From positions 34,874,908-34,938,907 of the forward strand of contig OX326959.1 of NCBI GenBank assembly GCA_946800325.1: DNA of 64,000 nucleotides. Reading direction: 5' to 3'. Positions 55,198-64,000 of the stretch are shown here, in pieces (position 1 is the stretch's first letter; each line of letters starts with the position of its first letter). The notes under the pieces are model-generated. The model was given only the letters and a program-made list of their open reading frames with translations. It was not told where the DNA came from and ran no database searches. A program made the translations under genes and the position numbers. Origin of the DNA: Luzula sylvatica (lineage: Eukaryota > Streptophyta > Magnoliopsida > Poales > Juncaceae).

Positions 55198-55707
55198 TTA
55201 GGTCCAGTAACAAAGAAGTATTTTAGCTTCAGTCCTTCTCTGATACTTAACTCTAGCAATATAGTTTTCGACTCTTTCGTTAAGCTCATTCAAGTCCCTC
55301 TCATCCTCCACACGACCAACATGATACTCTTTTTCGCCTTGTTCTCTCTCCTCTTGTCTTCCAACATAAGTTTTAACTTCAGTATTGTGAGGCAGCTTTT
55401 TATAGCTTAAATTGCTTCTGATCTTCTCTTCGTACACGTCTCGTACCGAAGGAGACCGAGAAAGCTTCGACTCGCCAACCAAAAATAGAACTATGATATT
55501 ACAGATTACAAATAAAAACTTGGGTCCAAACAAAAAAGTAGCCATCCTTGGGAGGAGATCAAGCAAGAAAAATTTGAATGAGGCAAGAAATTCAGGGACC
55601 CAAACTGGACTGGAAACAAATAACACGAGTATTACGGTTGTAAACCCATAATTCGAAATGGCAGGAAGGAGATTTTGCTCTTGGGTCCCTCTCTTGTACC
55701 TCTGCAT
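55198..55707 (-). CDS. DUF4408/DUF761-type plant protein, 169 aa, single exon
   Basis: A small plant-specific protein of unknown biochemical role. Two hydrophobic segments (about residues 22-40 and 60-80, including FLFVICNIIVLFLVGESK) match the DUF4408 N-terminal membrane region, and the C-terminal DLNELNERVENYIARVKYQR (about 137-156) matches the DUF761 motif that ends these 'cotton fibre'-type proteins. The middle is charged (EEREQGEKEYHVGRVEDERD). The frame is intact. The ATG at 55707 is the first in frame; the upstream sequence stays open for some codons without another ATG, so the N-terminus could be incomplete (family members often begin with a short KIQA(M)-like stretch). A possible CACTA-like remnant lies just downstream. 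Confidence 0.75.
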   Translation of the reverse strand: MQRYKRGTQEQNLLPAISNYGFTTVILVLFVSSPVWVPEFLASFKFFLLDLLPRMATFLFGPKFLFVICNIIVLFLVGESKLSRSPSVRDVYEEKIRSNLSYKKLPHNTEVKTYVGRQEEREQGEKEYHVGRVEDERDLNELNERVENYIARVKYQRRTEAKILLCYWT

Positions 55708-56712
55708 GGCTTGTATCTTCTCTATCTTCAGAGGATAACTACAATGTGGGCTTGTGAGTAGTACTTATGGAGAGAAGATGATTTATAGGATTTTAAGGGG
55801 AATTTGTGTTATTGGGTTCTCAATAGGTAGAACAAAGAGCAATGCCAATATTTGGTTCCACTTATAAAGGTCGGATAAAAGAAGAATCTCAATGGTGGAT
55901 GCATCACAATTCACATGTTGGATTTGTTTTTACAAATTTGTTTCCCACCACCAGGTTTGGCCGCCTACGTCCGTATCAAGAAAACGTCTGGGACTGCAAT
56001 TTATGCTTTCTTATCTATTTTTACATTAATTAGTTTGATATATATTTTTTAGTTTTTGAATATATTGTGATGAGGCACAAAAAATCATATGTTGTGAAAG
56101 ATTGTGAATTCGATTCTCATTGACATAAAAAAAAATAGATATCAATAACGAAAATGATCGTTTGTCGGATACCATTAAAAAAAAATTTAATTATGAACAT
56201 ATACTCTTACATAAGCATATATTTTTATGAACGGTACTTGCATATGTCCAACGAATTGTATTTGAATATCAATACGTCATGACACTTATTCAATAGATTG
56301 TTATATGTTAGTTGTAGTTTGTTATATGTGTGAGGGTAATCATCGAGTGTTTCGGTGAGACTAACCATCACATGGTTCAATATAATCGTTCATAGTAGAA
56401 GTTCGGTGACGATTCCGACACACCGCCGCAAAAAAAATCCAGTAATGATCCGAACATACTGTCACATAAATCTTAGATTAGTGTCACTCAAAGATTCAAG
56501 TGACGAGACTGTCCCACAGTAGATCATATTTTTATCACGGATTTTTCAATGATGATAACCGTCGTTGAAATATTTCACGAACCATTCTTTGGTATTGTAC
56601 TCGTAGATTTACATCATCATTGAAAACGAGATTTTATGCATTATTTTTGTTCCAATATATCTTATGAATACGAGTCTATTCAAGAAAAGAGGATTTCGGG
56701 AGATTCTCATTT

Positions 56713-56776
<64 letters not shown>

Positions 56777-56970
56777 GCCATTTATTGTATTCTGAACTTC
56801 AACATAACTTCATTGATGCAACAGTAACATAATTAATTAACAATTCAATTATCGTTTAATTACATATAATACATAATTAACATATTTTTGCTAATAAGTA
56901 TACATTAATTATGTATTGCATATTAATTATACATTAATTAAATTGTTAAATACTCGTATCGCATTTAGGA
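55708..56970. other. Upstream region of the DUF4408-type gene and intergenic DNA
   Basis: The promoter side of the minus-strand gene. It contains a (TA)n microsatellite at about 56718-56773 and the SINE-like copy at 56060-56140. No further gene is recognised. Confidence 0.45.
56060..56140 (+). mobile_element. SINE-like element, copy 2
   Basis: TTGTGATGAGGCAC (A-box-like), TCATATGTTGTGA, GTGAATTCGATTCTC (B-box-like), CATTGACATAAAAAA (A-tail). It is homologous to the minus-strand copy at 54410-54500. No target duplication was set. Confidence 0.55.
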
Positions 56971-57290
56971 ATGGGAAATTATACTTTGCCTCCACAACTC
57001 CTCTACACCGTCGTTGATACGAATTCCAAAAATGATTAAGAAATGTCATTAACCATTCAATTAACAAAAAAATAAGAATTAATTGTTAATCTCAAAATAT
57101 TAATAAATATATGTGTTAATTAATTGTAATTCATATTTACATTTAAATTTGGAGTTAATTTGATTGCTAATTAGTCTCATTAACTATTTTCAAAATTTAC
57201 ATTAAGGATTGAATAGAGAATGGGGACATGATAGATGGTAAATGGGTCTTGGTGGGATTTTGGGTGAATTTGAGGAGCAAAACAATGTCA

Positions 57291-57600
57291 GGGATTATAT
57301 ATTTAGTTCTCCAAACTCAAAATAACATTTTTTATTAGATGACAAGAAAAAAAATAAGTGAATTGATTAATACTAATAATTGACTCGATTAACATTTAAT
57401 TAATTGTTTAATTAAATTAATATGTCAATTAATAAGTATTAATAATTTAATATTAACATATTATAAATTATTTACGTATAAATTAAACATGTCAATAAAT
57501 ATTTAATTATGTCAATTATAAAGACTAATCAATCCATTTAATTTTTTTTGTCGTTCATCAAAGATGTTAGGTTGAGTTGGAGAGTTCAATTATATTTCCC
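57291..57600. mobile_element. MITE with inverted ends (310 bp)
   Basis: Ends GGGATTATATATTTAGTTCTCC and its mirrored AGAGTTCAATTATATTTCCC; flanks ACAATGTCA / ATAATGTTA (57282-57290 and 57601-57609) agree at seven of nine positions. The inner part is ATTAATTAATTG-type repeats. A looser inverted structure at about 56971-57232 may be another, older copy. Confidence 0.6.
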
Positions 57601-57970
57601 ATAATGTTATTATATATTTATTAGACAAGTGGGTTTGGTTGAGTTGTTCGAAATGATACGGTCTACTCGGGTGAGATTGATGGAAGGCTGCTTTGCTCAC
57701 TTTTCTTTCTCTCTTCTTTTTTTTTTTTTCAGAACAAATAAATAAGGCTTTCAAGTTGGTGCTGTTATAGTTAGTGTGGGGTTTCTACGGTCCATTATAA
57801 ATTGCTGTTATACTTATAGTTATTGTGGGGTTCAATTTCGAAAAAATATACATGGCTCCCCTTACTCATCCACAATATCTTCGATGCGGTGACAAAAAAA
57901 TAGTTAGAAATGAGTTGATTAGTCTTTCTAATTGACTTAATTAAATATTAGTTGACGATAATAATTTATA

Positions 57971-59042
57971 GGGGAATTTTTCAAAAACCCCCCAACTTTT
58001 CTGGAATTTCTGAAAAACCCCCTGTACTTTTAAAAAACCCCCTATCTTTTTTAGATTCCCTCAAAAACCCCCTATATTTTTTGCTTCTTCAAAAACCCCC
58101 TAACTTTTTTAGATTCTCTCAAAAACCCCCTATCCTTTTATTATGTTTTTTAAAAAATAACCATTATACTCTTTAGTTTTATTTTTTAAATTTCTATAAT
58201 TTAATAAATAATTAATATATATTAAACTATTATAAAAAAATTAAAAATAAATAATACATTATATTATAATATTATAATAAATAATATATAATATTAAAAT
58301 ATTATAATAAATAATATATTGATATTAAAATATCATTTTCAACAATTATTATAATATTTTAATATCAATATATTATTTATTATAATAATTTAATATATAT
58401 GTATTATTTATTATAATATTTTAATATCATGCATTATTTATTTTTTGTAATTTTATTGATATTAAAATATCAATAAAAATGTTATAATAATATAATATCA
58501 TGCATTATTTATTTTTTATAATTTTATTGATATTAAAATATCAATAAAAATGTTATAATAATTTAATATCATATATTATTTATTGATATTAAAATATCAT
58601 AATAAATAATACATTGATATTAAATTATTATAATAAATAATATATTGATATTAAAATATTATAATAATTGTTGAAAATGATATTTTAATATCAATGTATT
58701 ATTTATTATAATATTTTAATACTATATATTATTTATTATAATATTATAATATCATATATTATTTATTTTTAATTTTTTTATAATAGTTTAATATATATTC
58801 ATTATTTATTAAATTATAGAAATTAAAAAAATAAAACTAAAGGGTATAATGGTTATTTTTGAAAAAACATAATAAAAAGATAGGGGGTTTTTGAGAGAAT
58901 CTAAAAAAATTAGGGGGTTTTTGAAGAAGCAAAAAATATAGGGGGTTTTTGAGGGAATCTAAAAAAGATAGGGGGTTTTCTAAGAGTACAGGGGGTTTTT
59001 CAGAATTTTCAAAAAAGTTAGGGGGTTTTTGAAGAATTCCCC
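57971..59042. mobile_element. Foldback Mutator-like MITE, copy 2 (1072 bp)
   Basis: Same family as 21595-22667, nearly the same length and highly similar. Perfect 9-bp duplication TAATTTATA at 57962-57970 and 59043-59051. Ends GGGGAATTTTTCAAAAAC / GAAGAATTCCCC. The entire element can fold on itself; both arms carry the AAAAACCCCC motif array. Confidence 0.92.
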
Positions 59043-59051
59043 TAATTTATA

Positions 59052-59450
59052 ATATGTTAATATTAATACATGTTAATTGACGTGTTAATTTAATTAAACT
59101 ATCAACCCACTTATCACTCTCTTGTTATTTCATCAATATTGTTTTTTTTTCAATTTGTGAGGTTGAGGTTGAATATATAACCCAATCAATTGTACCCTCC
59201 CCCGGATTCATCATGGGTTAGCACTATGTCACATAACTCACATCCCAAACTAACAGCAAATAAACAAAATGTTTTTGAGATAATAAATAACACAATAATT
59301 ATTTTTTATTAAACAGTTAATTACAAGAAATAATTTCATATTGAGAATATTTTGATTCTTTCTTTCAACGACATCATTTTATTCTATCAAAGAGACCTTG
59401 AAGCCATTAATAATTGTTAGGATGACATGTTCTTCACAAAATTTATTTAA
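59052..59450. other. AT-rich spacer
   Basis: Nothing recognised. Confidence 0.4.
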
Positions 59451-60000
59451 CTAGAAATATTTCTCGCGCTTCGCTGCGATATTTCAAAATCTTTTATGAT
59501 CATAAAATAATAATTTTATCTAAAACGTTATAAGTACAAATCAAACTTTTCAATTTTATCAAAATGTTAATTAAAAAAAAAAACTCTAATATTAGATAGT
59601 CTCACAAGTATTACGTAATAAATACAAATTTTTTTCCTCCTGAAAGCATATCATATGTTCCAAAAGAAAAATTCAAATGTTTTATTTAGAATATCAGACA
59701 TGTGAAATAAAATAAAATTCTAAAAAAGGCAAACAAAAAAACATAAAATACGCAACTTGGTACCAATAAAAACTGTTATAATAAGCACAAAAAAATGCAG
59801 TTTGGTACATAGACACATAAAAGACGTAGCTTGGGAAAAGGGAAAAAAAATCCGTGAACAGTAAAAATATGAACAGTAATCTGTGAACAGTAAAATGTTG
59901 TGAACAGTAAACTGAAAAGGGTGAACAGTTGCAGGTGACGTGGCCTCCTGGTTTGGCTCCAAAGTGGTGTAAATTTAATGGGAGGGGTAAATTTATTGGA
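59451..60000 (-). mobile_element. Helitron-like element, inverted copy of 36042-36781
   Basis: On the minus strand the 3' end is a TCGCAGCGAAGCGCGA hairpin followed by CTAG and TT (59451-59454). Inside are the shared 'GGAACATATGATATG', 'CTTGTGAGACTAT' and 'AACGTTTTAGATAAAATTA' blocks of the copy at 36042, then ACTGTTCAC units (59855-59930) and a GGCCACGTCACC block. It has fewer minisatellite units than the other copy. Confidence 0.7.
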
Positions 60001-60013
60001 GGTCATCCCTCAA

Positions 60014-60478
60014 CTCAGTTACACGAATACATATGCGGTATTGTATTCAATACGATACGGATACGGTGATACGATAGTTTTCAAAAAAAAATAGGATATG
60101 TACATCTATTACATATAATGTTTTATTCATTATAATTTAAATGCTTAATATTTTTGTATTTGATATTATATGATTGACGTGAAATATATTAAAAGTTTGT
60201 TATTATTGAAATAACATGATATAAGTTAATGTTTAATATTTTTAGGTATTTATTTATATGTATTACATATTTATTTTGATTCTAAATTTGATATTTTTTT
60301 AAGTATATTTATTGATATGTTAGAAATGTCCTACAAGTATTCGAGAAGTGTCTAATATTACTTTGAAATGAAATATTTGATACGTCACATGGAGTTGCCG
60401 ATATATTCGACGGGTATTGTTCGGACATCGATATCTGAAACAATACGGCTAGATTGTATTTTTATTCGCGTAATATGG
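60014..60478. mobile_element. Diverged CGGATAC-family hAT-type MITE, copy 3
   Basis: Ends CTCAGTTACACGAATAC / GTATTTTTATTCGCGTAATATGG are degenerate versions of the family ends; GATACGGATACGG units lie at the left and CGATATCTGAAAC/ATACGGC at the right. Flanks agree poorly, so the limits are approximate. Confidence 0.6.
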
Positions 60479-61081
60479 GTTTTCAATGACCTAATATAAT
60501 ATAAGTCATTTTGATTTATCACAAGAGGAGCTTTGCTTGTAGGAGGACCATTGTGCTAACATGTATTACTAACATGATGCGTGCAGAAAATTATGCGCGT
60601 CTTTCTCAATATGTATTATATCCAACGAACTGGACCATTAATTATTTAACCAACGAAGAGACATAAATATTGAATAATTGTAAAAATCGTTGGATACATT
60701 TTTGCCTTTTCAAGTTATACATTGTTATGTCTCGTATAGAAGAAGGAAGTCTATATATTATCACTAATTTTCAAATGAAAACATTAATTTTTCTCAATCC
60801 TTAAAAAGTATGGCACGCAATATTTATTCGATTCACATAAAAACAAATCATATTAGGTCGACGCAATTGTTGGGTTTTGCATATGACCATAAACAATTTG
60901 ACATTTCACACAAACTCTCCACAAATATATAAATTATTTCGACAATCAACCAAGGAGTAGGAGACATGTCAGATTCTTTTATAAGTAGAGCAAATTATTT
61001 ATATTATTATTCTATTCGGCGTCATTAATAAATCCTACATATTTTGAATTTTTATAAGGATCACTAATAACAATAATAATA

Positions 61082-61114
<33 letters not shown>

Positions 61115-61136
61115 ATTAAGGGTGATGTACATATTT
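60479..61136. other. Intergenic sequence
   Basis: No gene. An (ATT)n run lies at about 61079-61112. Confidence 0.5.
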
Positions 61137-61900
61137 GAGTACATATTTACCCGCCTAAAAACAAAAATATCATATTTATCATTCGAAAAATTAAAATATC
61201 ATATTTACCCTTTCACAAATCCAAAATATCATTTTTACCCTCGAAAAAAATAAAATAAAAATAAAATTTTGAGTTTACAAATTTATCCTTCTAAAAACCC
61301 CAAATATCATACTTATCCTTCCAAAAAATCCCGAATATAATTTTTATTCTTGAAAAACTTAGAAAATATAAAAAATAAAAAGAACGATTTACCTATTTAC
61401 CGTCCAAACAACCCAAAATATCATATTTGTCATTCCAAAAAAAATATCATATTTACCCTTCAAAAAATAAAGATAATCATATTTATCTTTGAAAAACATA
61501 TAAGATAAAAAAAAATTCAAATAATAATAATAATAATACAAAAGAGGATATACGTATTTATCCTCCCAAAACCCCAAAATATCACGTTATCATTCAAAAA
61601 ATAAAAATATCATATTTAACCATCCAAAAATTCAGAATATCATTTTTACCCTTGAGAAGCTTAGAAGATATGAGAAATATCCAATTTAAAGATCCTCATC
61701 ATCATCATCATCATCATCATCAATATAATAATAATCATAATAATAATCATAATCATAATCATAATCATAATAATCATAATAATCATAATCATAATAATCA
61801 TAATAATCATAATCATAATAATCATAATCAAAATAATCATTATAATAATAATAATATAAATGGATTTACATATTTGGCCTTTAAAAAATCCAAAAATATC
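61137..61900. repeat. Degenerate minisatellite, unit about 120-160 bp, with (CAT)/(AAT) triplets
   Basis: Units containing 'TATTTA(T/C)CCTCCCAAAA', 'AAATATCATATTTA' and 'ATTTTTACCCTTGA' start near 61137, 61271, 61388, 61548 and 61861. A CATCATCAT/AATCATAAT block (61697-61850) expands one unit and makes a His/Asn-rich open frame (61652-62026) that I take to be a repeat artefact. Confidence 0.7.
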
Positions 61901-63362
61901 ATATTAATCATTCTTTATAAAACTCCTTTGAAACAAAAAGAAATTAAAATTGAGAAAAAAAATTCTGAAATTAAAAAATTAAAAACTAAAATTAGACTCA
62001 TTTCAAATAAAAAAAGGTTTACATGATTATTTATGTGGACACAGTCCATCAAAGTTGGTAAATGATTACTTTGTATGTGTTTGAGTGTACAAACCATGTT
62101 TATTTATAAATATCTAGTGTTTAAATCAATTACAATTCTTAGATCCACAAAATGGAAGATATATATTTTTTAGGTGATGTGAAGCATGATATAAGAGAAA
62201 AAAATGTTAATATATAAGTATAAATAACATATAATAATTATTTTTTGAAATTATTGTATGCTAAATAAAATTTAGGATTTTTTTTTTAAATTAATAAAAA
62301 TTATGATTTTTTTTTTAAAACTACATATGTAAATAAAAGGCTATTTTGGTCAAAAAAAAACTTTAACACTATCTATAGTTACTTTTTAACCTTTATAGGA
62401 GGGTATTTGAAAAGAAAATTTTGGTAGAAAAGATTTTTTGAAGTTTCTAAAAAGATAATGAATTTTTATAATATCCAAAAAACTTAGAGAGTTTTTTGAA
62501 AAATCCCATAACAATGTATAAAAGAAGCATAGAACACTAGATATGGTATATATGTATTAATAATTATTATTATTTTAATTTTTATGGTGCACAAAAATCA
62601 TGTCTATTAATTCAAAGACTTAAATTGGATCAAAGATGTGGTTTCTTGAGGAGCTAATATGTGTAAGATTATCATAAAGTATAAATATATTATACCATAC
62701 AAATTACATATCGAATTGGTTCAAAGAGAAAATTTGTCAAGTTCAACTTAAAAAGCAGCCATTTAGTAAGTAGATCAAGTATAAAAATAGACATATCAAA
62801 TTTGCGAAGGATATCCCGTGAATGTCTGGTGAAAATTATTTATTTATTTTATATTTGCTATAATAATTCTACCACCATATCAGAATATCAGAATATCTAA
62901 ATAGTGTCTGATTTTCCATATTGTAATCTATCTACGACCATTATTATCTACTGTGATTTTCCATATAATAATCTACCACCATATCTATTATGTATTTTGT
63001 TTTTACTGTGAAATGGTATCATAGACTTAGAGACTAAGGAAAGAGAGAAGTAGGCTAAAAATGGGGCCAACTCAGCAATCAACACTAATCTTATCTTCAC
63101 TTAATTATTGGCCCTAATGACTCATGATGAGGCAATTCTGAGTAATAGTTCAGGCTTAATTAAAAGTGTCTGTGCCCTGAAACCTCTTTTGTCTTTGGCA
63201 ATAAAACTGCACACTTGTCTCTTGTCTTTGGCAATAAAATAGTTGCTCTAAAATATATTATTTCAATAAAAAATTTCCTTTCAATAAAAGAAGAATATAT
63301 ACTTATATATTGTGTCAATGGCTAAACCTTAATTTTGTGAACAAATCATATTATATATATGC
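61901..63362. other. AT-rich intergenic sequence
   Basis: No gene recognised. 62395-62510 resembles one end of a Mutator-like MITE (GAGAGTTTTTTGAAAAATCCC) with no visible partner. Confidence 0.4.
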
Positions 63363-63370
63363 ATGATAAT

Positions 63371-63928
63371 CTATGTTGCATGGATACGGATACGGATAGC
63401 GTATCCGATCCGATACGGATACGACGATACGGCAATTTTCAAAAAATCACGGATACGGATACGGCTATATAATTATTAATTTAATATATTTATATTATAT
63501 ATAATTAATAAATAAGTAATAAATTAAATAATAAATTAATAATATTTTTAAATTAAATATCATGACAATAAATAATATCAATCAAACAATACAAGTATTA
63601 TAAAACTATCATAAACTTGTTCTAAAAATATTTTAGAACTAATCTAGAAGTAGCCTAGAAGTATCCTATATAATTTATTTAAACATATTATGGACCAAAA
63701 TATCTAATGGGCCGAAGTATCCTAAATGGAGTATCTCAGCCGTATCATGGACGTATCATCAGTCGTATCCTGCCGTATTCACGTCGTATCTGAAAAAAAA
63801 TATTAAAATATTCGGATACGCCATGTGACGTATCCGATACGTATCCGAACCGTATCCCACCTGTATCCGTATCGGATACGCGTATCCTCAGGATACTTCT
63901 GCATTTTTTAAGTATCCGCGTAACATAG
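63371..63928. mobile_element. CGGATAC-family hAT-type MITE, copy 4 (558 bp)
   Basis: Ends CTATGTTGCATGGATACGG / AGTATCCGCGTAACATAG are clear inverted repeats, flanked by ATGATAAT / ATTATAAT (63363-63370 and 63929-63936, seven of eight identical). Both ends are filled with CGGATACG / CGTATCCG units, with an AT-rich centre. With the copy at 24738 it defines the family. Confidence 0.88.
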
Positions 63929-64000
63929 ATTATAATGCTAATGCCAATGCTAATATAATAATGAGCTATCAAATTTAGATGTTTTGAAATGAACTCAATT

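Overview
This is plant nuclear DNA, most likely from a eudicot with a repeat-rich genome. Three things support that. The host genes are plant types: a class I TCP transcription factor, a CHX cation/H+ antiporter with six exons, a TAF8-like TFIID subunit and a DUF4408-type membrane protein. The mobile elements are plant types too: Copia elements primed by initiator tRNA-Met, hAT and Mutator-like MITEs, Helitron-like ends, LINE relics and SINEs. The base composition is AT-rich, with long non-coding stretches. I cannot name the species.

Layout. 1-11037 is a nest: a decayed Copia 3' end (about 200-1329) is cut by an inverted-repeat unit (arms about 1330-1855 and 10478-11032), and an intact young Copia retrotransposon (2066-10170, 5-bp target duplication) sits inside that unit. 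11038-20560 is an AT-rich satellite array. Its monomers of about 175 bp are ordered in a six-monomer higher-order repeat of about 1.05 kb, broken by a third copy of the inverted-repeat unit (13033-13455), a hAT element (15937-16674) and a solo LTR (18141-19851). 20561-31560 has no host gene. It holds foldback Mutator-like elements, one with a SINE nested in it, hAT elements, Helitron-like ends, a 126-bp minisatellite and very long TTA/AAT microsatellites.

31560-35400 carries two compact genes, TAF8-like (+) and TCP (-). 36042-38270 holds a Helitron-like element and a putative solo Copia LTR packed with palindromic MYB-type motifs and a 27-base poly-C run. 38271-48485 holds hAT elements, LINE and SINE insertions and a possible 2.3-kb Helitron. 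48486-51678 is the complete CHX gene on the minus strand, whose six exons join cleanly into 816 codons; a MITE lies in its first intron. 52810-54130 is a LINE relic split by a hAT element and followed by nested MITEs. 55198-55707 is the DUF4408-type gene. The rest, to 64000, is transposons and simple repeats with no host gene that I recognise.

The four host genes are unrelated single loci, not a pathway or cluster. What is distinctive is the element landscape: at least twelve insertions can be closed to the base by target-site duplications (5 bp LTR, 8 bp hAT, 9 bp Mutator-like, 16-17 bp SINE), so much of the insertion order can be read directly.
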